64,000 nucleotides of DNA from Paraescarpia echinospica (Eukaryota; Annelida; Polychaeta; Sabellida; Siboglinidae), in contig CM034542.1 in assembly GCA_020002185.1 (NCBI GenBank), forward strand, positions 54,591,858 through 54,655,857, written 5' to 3'. The notes under the pieces were generated by a model. It made no database searches, had not been told where the DNA came from, and worked only from the letters and a program-made list of their open reading frames with translations. This document shows, piece after piece, positions 43,990 to 57,002 of this stretch. Within the stretch, counting starts at the first letter, position 1. Each line of letters opens with the position of its first letter. The translations under genes and the position numbers were made by a program.

Positions 43990-45130
43990 ATAATCGTTGG
44001 AACCAATTAGGAAACGGGAATAAATAGTTAGTGTGAAATATAATAACATATTAATGCGAAGACGCGGGAACGGGGAGGCAGAGGGGCAGCTGCTCCCTGG
44101 AATTTATCAGGGGGAGGCAGACATATGGTTGTACCCCCATTAAATGTGAACGTGAATGTTTGTTTTTGTGGCGAGCGTCAATGGCGGGTGGAAATGTAAA
44201 TGTTATAATATGAGACAATTAATGTGTGTTTTTGTTGACGGTGAAAGGTGTGTGCAATTGGAGGGCAATCATTGTTTTCTCCCCCCCCCCAGTAATAGGC
44301 ACCGCGGTGGCGAATTTTTTTCCAAAGCACACTCCCCTTCCCGTCTTCAGATGTCATCATTTCAGCGGAGACAGCGGAGAGAAGCGGGAGAAGGTAAATT
44401 GACAGCAGCGGCGCAACGTAAAAAAATACAAATTCTCAACAGCACTGTCCCGTGTTTGTTCGGATGTTATGAGTTCACAGCCGAGACAGCGGAGAAGCGG
44501 AAGTTACAGCGGCGCAGCGGCGAAAATTTTTCAATAGCACCCCTCTTATTATTTTAATTAGGGTTAAGGTTATTATTAGTTATGGTTGGAGTCAGGTGTG
44601 ATTGAAGAAGAAGACGAATTCCCTTTATTTGACCTGTCAGACATGCAAATTATAATTTTAAATTGTACAAGTTATTTACTTATTATTAACAAGGTAAGTA
44701 ATTGCCAAAAAATAGGGGTCAGGAGACTCCTCTAAGACATTACTCCAATATTAAACTAAATCATTGGTCAAAATTAAATTCCTTTCATAAAAAACTTAAA
44801 CTGAATATATTAATAATATCTCTGATTTTATATGTACAGGCGTAGGAAAAGTGCATGTGTGTGTGTGTGCGTGTATGAGTGTGAGCATGTGTGTGGGGTC
44901 ATGTATGATTGCGGTCATGGTAATCGTTGGAACCAATCAGAGGACAGAAATAAATAGTTAGTGTGAAATGTCCTTGTTAAGTAGGTTAAGATTATTATAA
45001 GTTATGATTTTAGTTATTTATGGTTGTAGTTAGGGTAATTATTGGAACTAATCAGACGACGAGAATGAAAAGTTAGTGAATTTGTTATTATTAATTAAAA
45101 AGATTAGGGTTATTATTATAATTAGTTATG
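43990..45130. repeat. Dispersed short repeats, three scattered units
   Basis: TAATCGTTGGAACCAAT with AAATAGTTAGTGTGAAAT occurs at about 43992, 44921 and (altered) 45031. Each is followed some distance later by TTAGGGTTATTATTAGTTATGGTTG-type sequence (about 44570, 44990 and 45110). Probably old tandem units broken up by the GC-rich repeat at 44064. Confidence 0.6.
44064..44545 (+). repeat. GC-richer dispersed repeat, copy B (longest)
   Basis: The longest member of the family at 39705 and 40945. It contains two successive segments built on 'GCGGAGACAGCGGAG' and 'AGCCGAGACAGCGGAG' and ends TTTTTCAATAGCAC. Confidence 0.8.
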
Positions 45131-45295
45131 GTTGACATCAATTATGTTTAGGATTACGATAGTTACACTGTAATGGCTGTGAATGTCGAGATGCGGCGTG
45201 CCCTCAGCCATGTCGAATGACGACGACTGGCGGGGCAAATCGTTGAAATGGCACAAGCGACTCTCACATACATCCGTAGTTTGAAACGCGAACAT

Positions 45296-45680
45296 AATAT
45301 ATGTATGTATGTGTGTGTATATATATATATAATATTATGTTACATACATATTATATATATATATATAATATGTATGTAATATAATATCATATAATATAAT
45401 ATTATATATATATATATATATATATAAGTCTAGATGCTGCATAGGGAGACCAGTGCATACAGGCGAGCGATTGGGAGACCAGGCTTATATTTTTATTTAA
45501 GTGATTTTCCAACTATATCAAATTGGAACATTGTTTGTAACACTAATTAATACCACATACTAAAAGTTTGTTGTAATATTTTAATGAATAACATATATAT
45601 ATAACATGCGGTCTCCTTAAAAACTTTATGCTTAGATGCTGCTACGGGAGACCGGTGTGTAACCGGAAGTTATATATATA
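45296..45680. repeat. AT-rich palindromic tract and duplicated short motif
   Basis: 45296-45426 is (AT)n/(ATGT)n sequence with strong self-complementarity. Right of it, TAGATGCTGCATAGGGAGACC (45429) recurs as TAGATGCTGCTACGGGAGACC-like sequence at about 45634, each beside an AT run. Confidence 0.75.
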
Positions 45681-46249
45681 TGTATGTCATATGTGTTCGA
45701 TGGACATCCAATTCATGCGATAGATAGCTGAGATCATCCTCGCAAGCCAGGGCTTTTTGCCATGCAAAACTAGCCCTGGCTGATTCCCTACGCGAAGTGC
45801 GGAAGTTAGCTGAGTCAAACTAGTAATTGATTTCGCCAGTCGCGACTGCATCACCCATGAGAACAGCGCAAATACCCGCCCCAATTTGAAGACGGATAAA
45901 CGACTTCGTCCATTAGCACGAGCAGGCGGCAAATGGGGCCAAGGTATTGTGTATTCGAATAATTGCTTCTACTTCCTAAACATTGCATGTAACACGAGCC
46001 ACGGTTGGTTAAAATTAGCTTCATTATGACCACCTGACCTGCCGAGATCCACTGATCTAGTGAGCGATTTCATAGGCTGAGCTTAAATTCAGAGTTTCGC
46101 AAAGCGATCAGCCAGGGGGTACTGCTGTCTGGCACTGACGTAATCAGCGGCAGCGACCCCTGGCTTTTTACAATGTTCTCGCCATTTAGTGTTACGTGAA
46201 ACCAATCGATTCTCCTAAAAACGGCTGCCACGGAAATACCATTATCCTT

Positions 46250-46525
46250 ATATCTCAGCTTCTAGGCAACATAACAAAATTTTCTTGATGTCTAACCCAA
46301 CATTTCCAGAATAAAATAATCCATTCCTGCCCATTACAATATCCAAGGATGACGGCCATATTGAAACTCAGGATGGCCGCAATGGTAATTCATTACCCAA
46401 CTATGTCAGCTCTAAGAAACATACCGACACTTTATTTGCGTCTAAACAAACATTTACAGGGCCAAGGAATCCATTTCTGTCATATGCTACATCCTCAGAT
46501 GACAATCATATTGAAATTCAATACG
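46250..46525. repeat. Divergent tandem duplication of about 140 bp
   Basis: The segment from CAGCTTCTAGGCAACATAAC through ATGACGGCCATATTGAAACTC recurs from CAGCTCTAAGAAACATACC through ATGACAATCATATTGAAATTC. No coding function seen. Confidence 0.55.
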
Positions 46526-47697
46526 TTTTACGAACATCTACAGTGGCATTATTTATACATGACCTATCTAGCTGTTTTATAAAATGTACACACAGATCTA
46601 TATATGTTTCGGAGTCGGATATTTTAAATTCCTAGTATGGATTATCGATAGTTTCCGTAATGGCGTAATTGCCGGTCTTTTCTATAATGTTTACGGAAAA
46701 CTGCAATGATAGGCTGCACACCATATTGCAAGATCACGTTCCACCGAACCGTATGTCATGACATGTGTAAACAGCCAGGTCGTTGACGCAACATATGTCG
46801 TCAGGGAAACTTCTCAGTAAACAAAATACTGCTCGTTTATTGGTCGTTTACTCGCGTTACGTGTAAAATGTAAGCCTTCGGGATATCAGAGGTTTCATTA
46901 TCTTTCTCTAACGTGAAAATGTTGATTGTTGTTGCAAATTGTTACTTTTCATTAACTCTTTTAGGTGCGTAACATCATGTTTACTTTAATAGCCAACACA
47001 AATATGCAAAGCTTTGCTGAAACACGTATACAATAAAAGCGGACAGAAATTATACAGACTATGGCTAGGCCCAAGGCACTGAATGAATGGAATCTCAGAC
47101 GACATTTTCAGCTAAAAATTTTATGTAAAAAGGAAATATTTTCACTATTCCTCCCAATGTGTAATGGGTGGTGTTTAGGACACATTGGAATGGTACTATG
47201 TAATGGGTGGTGTTTAGGACACACATTGGAATGGTACTGTGCTGTCGTTGCACCGATCGAACATATTCACATATGTGCCGTGAAATAGATACAAATGTCA
47301 CGAATAAACACCATCAGCTAAGATATATTGCAAGACTGCCCTGATGCTAGCGTATCAATAATAAGTAGTGCATTAGCAAATGTTAATTAATTTTGGCAGG
47401 CATAGTACATTAGTGTATTTACCAAATACGGTATTGAGATCGTAATGAGAAGAATGCATGGAAGTAGTCGACCCAGGCGTCTTAGATGCCACATAGTGTT
47501 AATTTCAGAGACATACCAGTGAATCTAAAACAGACGAGTTGATTCAGATTACAAAGGCAAGAATAGCGAGAGTGATCCAAATATGTCTTTATGTCAGGGG
47601 CCATGGTATCTAGTGTGCGATATAACGCTTACAAATTCAGGAGCCAACCGCGCCTGTAACATGAAGACGTCCTAGGAATAAAAAAACTTAATGTTAT

Positions 47698-47738
47698 ATA
47701 TGTGTGTGCGTGTGTGCGTGCGTGCGTGCGCGCGTGCG

Positions 47739-47794
<56 letters not shown>
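47698..47794. repeat. (TG)n microsatellite
   Basis: Imperfect GTGTGCGTGC-type start becoming pure TG from about 47743. Confidence 0.98.
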
Positions 47795-47795
<1 letters not shown>

Positions 47796-48461
47796 ACATT
47801 TCAGTCACTGTGTAGGCATGCGCTACGAGGGCCCGATGGCATCATGACCAACATAGCTCCGCTGGGTCCTTCTCAGCTTTTGTGATCAACATTTATAGTA
47901 TCATTACTTTGATTTCAGGTTAGGTGCATACCTTATAATGAAAACTATTTCATTAGAGTTCGTGTTCATCCCATGCTAAAGGATGGCCGCTTCGCCTTGC
48001 GTGTACTGCATTAGTGTTTTGAATGTCCAGTGTGTTATGAAACATGCCTTCCTGCTTTGCCACGGATAATGTCTAGTTGTATTCTGTATGATATCTGGGA
48101 AATGGCTAGTGTGACGTCACTGAATGTCGTCACAGAGTGACGTAACGTAGTATCAAAGCACTTTAATTTATTGACTGATTTGGTAGTACCGAGACTAACT
48201 TCTAGTACTCTATATCTAAGAAAAGCATTTGGAACGATAACTATGATTGGGAGAGGACTGCTGTAGTAGAGGGAGTAATAACAGTAGCGGTAGTAATAGC
48301 TGACGAAGAATTTGTAGCAGCAGATATGAGGGCAGCAGCGGAGTTCGTGTTTCATAGAGCATTCAGTTGGAATGCCGAGTGTTGTCGATTATTCACACTT
48401 TGAGATTATATAAGCTGACAACATCTGACCTGGTACAATCTGGAAGCTTTTCATAGTGTTG

Positions 48462-48564
<103 letters not shown>

Positions 48565-48599
48565 ATAATCCACACCGTGGAACATTCACAATACTTATT

Positions 48600-50145
48600 C
48601 TTTGAGTGACGCATACATTTACTGTTGTTAGGCACGCGCACTGTACGTAATTTATGTTATAATTCATGTTCACAACAGTGTTTTTTATTGAATTGATAAT
48701 GTCTTAGACAACTTCTTGGATTGGTATATAGACTCCTTCTCTGGTTTCTTGTTTTGCGGGTTTGCCGTACCCATTACCTGCACCACAATCGTACGCCGTA
48801 CTTATGTGTTTCTTTTTTACTGATATATTTACTTGGGCATGGGTGTGGCAATTAGGATGTTTGATCGGGAGGTTCATAGCAGCTTCTTTCAAGATGTCGA
48901 TGTTTTTCTTAGTTCAGTGTGTTTGCTGGGATAGTCATATACGAATAGTTTGGAATAATGTTTCTTTAGGGTAAGTGCCCATGATGGGTTTAATATGCCC
49001 AGTCGAGGGCTGATCTCAATAAAGTATTTGAACTGTTGCAAGTTGTCGTTCTGTGTCTGGTGTTGCATTGACATTTTATGCTTTGCCACACTAGATGTGG
49101 TAAGTGTCTTCTATTCAATCAGTGCATATGTTCGGATAAAACAGATCCAGCTCAACCTGTTTGCACTCATTCAATATATTAATGCAGCGGTTCTTAACTC
49201 AAAATTGAGTCGTCAGTCCATCTTAAATGGGTCGCCAAAGTCCAATGATTTTCTGAAATTTCCTTTAATGTTCGACTTGCCTGTACTAGATGCACGTGAG
49301 ACAAAAAATGTACTTGCCAAATGGTGCATGAATTTGAAACGTCATGCGATATCATATTACACGGCATTTCTAATTTACGTGACATTTGGTGTAAATTGTT
49401 CGTATTGGGTGCATTTGGTATTGGCAAATGAGCCACGTTATGTTTGATGCTAACGAAAAAGATAAACATCAGTTCCGTTTAGAACAAAATCCATTTCAAA
49501 ATCTGCAAATTAAGCATACTTTCACTGACAAAGTTAGCTTAGGTCAGCATCACAAGTACATTATATCGACTATGGAAATGTTTGCCTCCTTATTACTATA
49601 ACCACTATGGATTAAATTAACTTAATATATTTCAAATATTGTCGAAATCACTTAATAGAAAAGCGAGCTGATTTTACACAAAATTGACGCGTTTGCGAAA
49701 GACATCCATATCGTAGTGCTCTGTCAATTGTATAATTCAAATTGTTAGACAATGTAATTTTATCGAAACACATGCTACTGTGTGCATGAAAAAACAAGCC
49801 TCGCAAAATTACTTCTGCAGCGTCTTTTTTCCAGATGGTCATAATCCAATTAACGACATATATTAACGCAAATCCGTCTATGTATTCACGCTCCATACTG
49901 TTTCTCGTAAACATACAGCGAGTCTATGACATAGTGACTTTAACCATTTACTGCTCACATAGAAAAGGCGGGCACTTGGAATAATTTGCTGGAAAACTGG
50001 ATGCCATCAAATCGGTCGCCAATGCAGGACGCTAGTAGAATAAGCAGACACATACTCGTCGGTAATTGGTTGAATACCGCACCTCAGCCTAATCCGTCTG
50101 ATCAAACAAAACAGGCCGCCTCGCTTGATTACGGTATATCATGAC
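48600..50145. other. AT-rich sequence without a recognised gene
   Basis: Two short minus-strand open stretches at 48704-49089 (with KLFVYDYPSKHTELRKTSTS and HPNCHTHAQVNISVKKKH) look like mobile-element 3' coding or UTR remnants. I cannot name the family. Confidence 0.35.
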
Positions 50146-50147
50146 TA

Positions 50148-50317
50148 TGGCAGCACGATGACGCAGCCGTGTAAACAAACTATCCCGCGTTATGTAAACT
50201 GGGATTGAAATATATAAGAAGCAGTAATCGCTTCCGGTTATCGGGCCCTCACTTCAATCCCATTGTGCATTGCGCGGGATAGTTTGTTTACGCGACTAAC
50301 GTCATCGTGCCGCTACA
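50148..50317. mobile_element. MITE-like inverted repeat, about 170 bp
   Basis: The left arm 50150-50210 and right arm 50253-50315 are inverted copies over about 60 bases, with a perfect 19-base core, GTAAACAAACTATCCCGCG (50170-50189), paired with its complement near 50273-50292. The 42-base loop lies between. No coding capacity. Confidence 0.8.
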
Positions 50318-50414
50318 GACTGCAAAACTGATTCGGATGACCTAATGGATTATACAACTGTGCGTTTGTAGCACAGATATGTATCCTTTGTAAAGCTTAC
50401 GCTACGCAATAGGA

Positions 50415-50422
50415 CTATAAAA
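50415..50422 (+). promoter_or_regulatory. Candidate TATA box
   Basis: TATAAAAG, about 400 bases upstream of a plausible first coding exon (50820-50897) on the same strand. The match is to consensus only; transcription is not shown. Confidence 0.35.
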
Positions 50423-50819
50423 GTTATCGAACTCAGACTTGGTCACTTGCTCTGTCTTGAGGATTTGTAGCTGTACTAATGTAGTCACCGTGGCGTGTTA
50501 TAGGTTTGGCCACTAACAGTGCATCATGTGACGTTTGGTTACACTTAGCGTAAGCTTTGGGGTATAAATCAATTTCTAAAGTTCTTTTGAAGGTAAGATA
50601 TTTGAAGATATAAAATATAAGTCTGACAAGTATTTTTCTTCAGATTGCAAGCATATGCATTGGTTACATTTGCCAAACACAAGGCTGAGCTCCGTCTCAG
50701 CATCATGTAGTAGCGTCGTACCCATGGGCGTGCTTGGGTCCGTCTTGCTGCCCTTGTAATATATATATATTTGTTGTCTTTTATATGCACAGTTTAGTTT
50801 GGTTCTGACAACTAAGACT

Positions 50820-50897
50820 ATGTGGTCTCTGGGACGTTTGGAGCGACAACTAGCAACATGTTTTCTTCTCATTGTGTTCTCCGTGGTTGCGTATTTG
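50820..50897 (+). CDS. Candidate first coding exon of a type II membrane protein
   Basis: An ATG at 50820 opens 26 codons, MWSLGRLERQLATCFLLIVF then SVVAYL, ending exactly at a consensus donor GTAAGT (50898-50903) in phase 0. A short basic N-terminus followed by a hydrophobic segment of about 16 residues is the plan of Golgi type II enzymes (glycosyltransferases, sulfotransferases) or of an uncleaved signal. No later exons are recognised in the window, so the identity is open and the exon could be spurious. Confidence 0.45.
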
Positions 50898-51059
50898 GTA
50901 AGTATCTCAGATGTCGGACCCATAGCCAGCGTTCCACGACAGGGGGTTCACATTTTCCCAATACAAGGGGCGCTACAAGTTCGTGTGGGTTTATGTTTCT
51001 CACAGTGTAGAGGGCGCCTCGTATCACGTGGGGTTCATACTACAGAGGGTTAGGTTTCT

Positions 51060-53080
51060 AGTTGGAAGGACAATGAAGTGGGTGTGAGATTGGTGGACCG
51101 TGTAGTTTCATTTTATATCCCTTTACCCGATACCCAAATATCACATTAGCATCACCAGCAGGCCCGTAGCGAGGTCGTTTAGAGTGTTATTACTGTAACT
51201 TAATTATTTACCCATATCCTTCGCCATGGGTTCAATTGTTTTGAATATATTCATATTAATACAATAAACCAGGCACCAAGAAGAGTATTTGTGTCCACGT
51301 TATTTTTTAGAATAAACACTTCAAATGTTACAATTTTCTGACATTTACAATCTGGTTTCCAGTCAATTAGTAAATTATATTTATATGATGAACAGTACAA
51401 AAGTCCTATAATTTATTTAAAAAAAACAGAATTCAGTTAATTACTTGACAAACCTTTATAAAACATGTACCGTAATTGAAACAAATATAAAACATTAATA
51501 TCCTCCTGTGGAATTTGAATTTAATTCTAGGTGTCAAACAGTTAAGTACCGTAACGTCTGCGCAACACTGACTGCAGGAAACGCAAACTGTATTTAACAA
51601 ATATACAGAACATAAAATGAACGTAATAATTGAGAATAAATTAAGGCTTTCCAAACATTCAGGACTATAGATAACACACAACCGGAAACAGTATGATCTA
51701 TACATCAGCTGAAGATACATCACTTCATATGATCTATATACATATGTGTATATAGATATAGTACTTGAACCTCGAGCGCCAAACTTTCAGGGATTAATCT
51801 ATGACCCCTAGAATAGGACGAGTCCTCTATATCTTCTCAAATTACCCCATATTTGTTATGACACCTTTATGGGGAAATCGGTTTGTTCCGTGTCGGTTTT
51901 TTTTTACTAACTTCAACCCAGCTGTAGTCACACCCCAGCACCTGTGGCAGAGTCACCAGCGATTGCCTATGAAAGCCGCCCTTGTTCGGTTTGAAGTACT
52001 CGTCAATGTGACAAGTTATCCAGGGACGTTCGGTGGTAGGCGTAGTACGTTGCCAAAGAGTAGCCACCGAGCTTTCTGGACCAACCGGCTTAATGGCTGC
52101 ATTGACATTAACGATACACTGACATGTCTACGCATTAAAAAGTTCATGTTACCCAAAGTTGATCTTACCCCCGAATTACACCAAGTTTTAATTGGGTGGA
52201 ACAGTCGTTCACCGTTGGCTGCAATTGCTGCAGTGCTATAACCTATTAAGGTCACCTTCAGGACCCGACAAAAGTGACCTGAATAGCGAGGTGACCGTAT
52301 TAGCGGGACTAATATCTTATACTTTACTATAGTTGGAAATCATTCGGGCCTATCCTATGGTGACCTTAATTTGCGAGGTGGCTGTATTGCCAAGGTGACC
52401 GAGAAAAGGTTCCACTGTATTTGAGCATGTCTACTTACCTTGCAATTCGGTTACTCTCACAAATTGCCTAGACATCGATATCTTCCAGGATATTATGTTA
52501 AATACGCAATTATTCGGATTGTTGTTCACTAAAAGCAGGACTGTCCTATTAATTTTTAATTTTGAAAAATTACGTGAATATGTTTTTGAGACCTAGTGCA
52601 CAAGGTGGCAGCACTAGCGCATACCAAACATAGATATGCCGAGCTATCTGATTTCATGGTTTAAAAGCTCCATCCACTTTCAAACGGCTGCTAAAATGAT
52701 ATACGCGAAGTAGGCGTGACGTCACAATCACATATATCAACCAACCAATGCAACGACGTAAACCATAGCCAACGGTGGCTCCTTACGACGTAAACTCACC
52801 TCGAAATCAGACATGTTAGCTGTGTGTGTGACGTCAACGGTCTGTGTGTGTTTATCTACGTGTGCATGAATATTCATTATACTCGGGCTGCAGAATTAAT
52901 CATCCACGTGGTCGTGGCAACACGCTAAAAATGATTCGCATAAACACAACTGTTTATCGGCTTTTTGCGCAGATAACACCAAAATTATGCATAAACATGC
53001 AAGACATAAGTAGCAGAGAAAGTTCTTATGGGAAATTAATACGTTTTGATACGGTACCCCTCGAATTAGCTTATACAGAA
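51060..53080. other. No gene recognised; one weak repeat region
   Basis: A plus-strand open stretch at 51801-52241 has no recognised domain and no clear codon signature. At 52245-52425 GAGGTGACCG-type motifs recur (52290, 52374, 52396), ending in GGTTCCACTGTA, which resembles a Pogo/Tigger terminal repeat beside a TA. The matching left end is unclear. Confidence 0.35.
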
Positions 53081-53084
53081 TCCC

Positions 53085-53146
53085 TTAAGCCTTAGCCTTA
53101 AGGCTTAGGCTTAGCCTTAGGTTTAGCCTAGGCTTAGGCTTTTTAA
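53085..53146. repeat. Self-complementary CCTTAG/CTTAGG cluster
   Basis: About ten CTTAGG or CCTTAG/GCCTTA words in both orientations make a highly self-complementary 60-base patch, flanked by TTAAG/CTTAA words. Confidence 0.8.
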
Positions 53147-56100
53147 GCAAAATCCAAGAAGAGTGACAAAACGTAGGCATAGCTGCGATTTAGTTGCTAC
53201 ACCTCATTTGTATTTATCAGTTGTACTTGATAGATCTGCTATAAGTTGTTAGCCGTACACAAAATTACTCAGAATATTTCAATACCAGCAATGAACTCTC
53301 GGTTTTTGGAGCGCACATCTGCGAATGGATCGTTAACTGAAGCTGAGGACTTCGCTTCAAAGAATGTCGTTCAAAACCTCGGCTCGACTGTTGTTAATTA
53401 CTGGCTTGGCAGTTCGCGAACATGTCTTTCTAGCGTGTATACAATATAACAGTTCGCTATGTTGTTGGATATTTATATTTTCTATAACCTGGACTGTTAC
53501 GTCTTGTTTTGTTTGACATTTGGAGTGTGGGTAGATTAAAAATTTGTATCATTTTGCGTGTCATAAGTCATAACATCGCGTCCAATGGCAATGCTTAATT
53601 CCGTGACACCTTGTGGCTTTGAGGCTTTGTATTGTGTCGTTTTTTTCTTCCGTCTGACTCCTTCGGTAAATGTCTATGTTGAACTGGCAGCTCCCATTCT
53701 TAATAAACCTGGTTGGCATGTCATCATTCAGTGTAAAAGTGTTATGGAAATATATGTTTTTATTACATGCACTACATCATCGTAATTACATAAATAACAA
53801 GGTGCAACGCAACAGTACACTGAATAGTTACTTTCTGCGCTGCAATTAAACTATTAAATAATATTAAGATACATTTATTTTAAATATGTATTTCTTGACT
53901 GCAACATAGTGTGATAAAGGGATACTTATTTCAATCCAACAACAATTATTATGTCGTATACCTCAGTATGCTCAGATTTTAGTAATACCAACAAATAGAT
54001 AAGGTTATCTGTTTTTATTATACTGATGTATAGTTAGTTTGTATTTCAGTATTGCTATTGCTAACAAATCAACGGATGAGGAAACACTATCGTCTTCAAC
54101 TATTACATGTGAACCCTTTCACATTCTCCATAGAACATAGAACACTGTGCATCAGATAGAGCTGAATACGAATTTGGAGACACTTGCTGTGAGAGAGCAG
54201 TCAAGCATTCATTATTATGTATCAACAAGAAAATGAAATGGAAAATGACAACATGCCTAATAATATTGCATCCTTCATTGGACTGCAATAATTAAAAAAA
54301 GTTTTATTTCTCAATACTGTTGTAGTTTAAGCTCGTTCGTTAGAAACATATCACATTTACTAAACATTATACAATACAACTGACAATCATGAATATATAT
54401 ATACTATAACTATTCTCCCGTGATGATACATATCCTACATCTAATTTTGAAACACATTTACAATAAAAATCAACTGTCAAATAAAAGTAGCAAGTGATGT
54501 TAGTATTTTTATAATTAGCTTTCTGTTAATGCAGGATGTTCACCTTTTTGTTTAAAAAAATGTTTTGTTTAACTAGGAGAATTACTATTTTGTAAAATAC
54601 CTTGTATGTATATATTGTATAGTAAAAAACCTGTTATGTTTACACAATTCTATGAATAATATTGTACTCAAGTAAGTCAACAAACATTTGAAATTACCTC
54701 TAATTCTATTCCATCAAACATTATCATGAAGTATAGCTTGTATGCAAAATCGTGATGTGGGTCTTTTGAGAAATGTTCTTAAACAATTGTAACTGCACTG
54801 ACATCATGTATATTTTGGAATTTTTACGTAAATCAACACATTAATATGTGACATGTAAACAACCTAGCACATTTACGAACCTATTTTGGTAGATAATTAC
54901 GCATATTTCACAAGTGTATTACGGATTATGAACATACACAAATAGCAGTCGGACAAAAGCATTGCCTGCTCCCGAAGCTGTCAGCGGTGAAATGTCGACT
55001 CTAGCGTGTCGGTCCCGCTTGTCAATACACGTTGCATTTCGACTATTGTGATGAATTTAGGTTCCTGTTACCGAACATGGGGTCGCCTTATCATCTCTGG
55101 ATGACATCATCGCAGCAGCCCAACCAAATTATTGAGTGTTTTCAAAAATCGAGCCGCCTTGTCTTCGGAAGTAACTGAAATCTCCGAATCACTCAATGAC
55201 ATTGGCAGCGACAGCGTCAGTGAAATCACTGAATCAGTGAATGGCTGGCTTGCACAATTCTGTCAGTTGCACGCATCATATTAATACTATTACACTGTGA
55301 TACAGTTATACGTATAAATGTTGTATTTGACGTTGAAAATAATCAAATCAGTCAGATAGGCTGATTTTTACACATTTAACTGTGTGTATATATTAACTAA
55401 GGAACCTGTCGGGTGTTACATCTGTCTAAATAGCATCATGTTAATATGTTATTTACGTGGTTAAAATAGAAAATATATGTTCATGTCACCTTTAAAACAA
55501 TTTTGTAACACTTTGTTTGCACTGTGTTAATTAAATAAGCGCTAGTGATTTCGAATACTGATACTTTTCGTAATGGTTTCGTCTGGGATTTTTGTTTCAA
55601 AACGGCATATTCTGTGAACTATTGCCAATTCATATAACACCAGTAGGCCCTACATACATATATAAACAACACAAACACAACGATAGAGTAACAAACTGCA
55701 CTTTACTTTTTTATGAATTGACAGAGCTAATTATTTCGCTACATCAACACAAATCAAACGCGTGACTGTCGTCTTATGAATCACTGCGAAAGACAACAGT
55801 GTAAATGCTAACTAATGTGGATTTATTACGAAACATCATTATAATATTATCATCAATAATATAATAGTTACACGAAATATATTTATAATATTGTACATAT
55901 TACAAATGCGGCAAACAACCAGGTAGACAAGACCCCAGAACGCAGGGCCACAAAACTGACAAATATACGCATGACACAATCGCTTTCTTATACATAACTA
56001 CATCGACGAATAATCAGTGGCCACCAGATAAGTCCACTCCCGACTGACCTACTTTGGACGTTATCCATGGCAACGCCCCAAACGCAGATTGAGTAAACTA
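53147..56100. other. AT-rich sequence, nothing recognised
   Basis: No convincing exon, RNA gene or mobile element. GC content rises abruptly just after 56040. Confidence 0.55.
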
Positions 56101-56105
56101 CTGGC

Positions 56106-56113
56106 TATAAAAG
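56106..56113 (+). promoter_or_regulatory. TATA box at the left edge of the GC-rich block
   Basis: TATAAAAG exactly where the GC-rich block begins. Initiation would be expected near 56135, just before the first hairpin unit (56143). Confidence 0.5.
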
Positions 56114-56142
56114 ATGGGAACAACGCGGAAACTGTTGAGATG

Positions 56143-56210
56143 CAAGACCCAGGTCCGACATGTCACCTGGGAAAGCTTCACCGACAAGAGTGTAACACTC
56201 ATCGGTCTTG
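56143..56210 (+). ncRNA. Hairpin unit 1
   Basis: Inner hairpin arms CCCAGGT (56148-56154) and ACCTGGG (56165-56171), loop CCGACATGTC. A second hairpin follows, 56180-56206 (ACCGA/TCGGT outside, GAGTG/CACTC inside, loop TAA). CAAG (56143-56146) pairs with CTTG (56207-56210) to close a three-way junction. Confidence 0.7.
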
Positions 56211-56247
56211 TGGCGTGCCGGCGACAACCCCGGCCTTCTCTGCGCGA

Positions 56248-56278
56248 CCGGAAGTGGACAGGAGAGCCGGCCGGAAGT
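56248..56278 (+). promoter_or_regulatory. Two ETS-type sites
   Basis: CCGGAAGT occurs at 56248-56255 and again at 56271-56278. It is the consensus of GABP/ETS factors, common in CpG-rich animal promoters. Binding is inferred from the motif alone. Confidence 0.35.
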
Positions 56279-56773
56279 TGCACCGAACCGACCACAAACA
56301 GCTGTCGTGCAGAGGCAACAAGAGCACATTCGTCCATCGACGTCTACAAGTGATTTCTCGGCCGGAGGAGCAAGAGAACAAGAACTGTGTCTGACTTCGC
56401 CATTCCTCACTTCCACGGTGCCACTGTACGTTGCCTTGGGTCCACCCGGCCGCACTCACGGTCGACAATGCGCACCAACTGGTCGCAATGGTCCCCTTGA
56501 GTCAGTCAACCTGTCGTTTCCGTGGCTCAGCCAAGTGTGCGAAAAGAAAGTGGAACAACGCGGGTGATTCCAGACTTAGCAATACCGCTTTGGGATCAAA
56601 TCGCTTTCACCGGAGTAACCCTAACCATGTAACATATCAGAACCGAAAACTGACGAGACCCGACGTCCGTCAGAAGGCTTCCGGCGCCACCCAGGTGGTT
56701 ATCGTGGTAAAAGCGAGGAGACAGATACCCAAAGACTGGCGTACGTGACGGTGTGTGGTTGTCGGGTAGGCTC

Positions 56774-56859
56774 GATGTGCAAGCCCCGGATCCATCGTGT
56801 CACCCGGGGAGGCCGTCACCGACAGCGGAAGCTGAGCAGTGAGGCGACTGGAGCACATC
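56774..56859 (+). ncRNA. Hairpin unit 2
   Basis: Outer stem GATGTGC (56774-56780)/GCACATC (56853-56859). Inner arms CCCCGG (56784-56789)/CCGGGG (56804-56809) with an A-C mismatch and the T-A closing pair, loop CCATCGTGTC. A third helix is possible: CAGC/GCTG with a GGAA loop, flanked by CAC/GTG. Confidence 0.75.
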
Positions 56860-57002
56860 CGGCGCCGCCGACGCAACCACTAGGGCTGTTCTAGAAAGCA
56901 ACTACGCAGCAATGCGGGATAACATCGAAGAAATAACAAGTCCAGTCTGCCGCCGCTGGCGGGTAGACGTGGAAGTGTATAGCAGAGTCGACAGTGGCAG
57001 AC

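Noticed and set aside
44570..45130. Vertebrate-type telomere repeats (TTAGGG)
   Set aside because: Only isolated single TTAGGG words within a longer dispersed repeat, not a tandem array.
51801..52241. 146-codon plus-strand frame
   Set aside because: No domain, no good splice sites and no repeat of the pattern elsewhere; length alone is weak evidence.
52245..52425. A complete Pogo/Tigger-type DNA transposon
   Set aside because: Only one end resembles the family's terminal repeat; the other end and a transposase are not seen.
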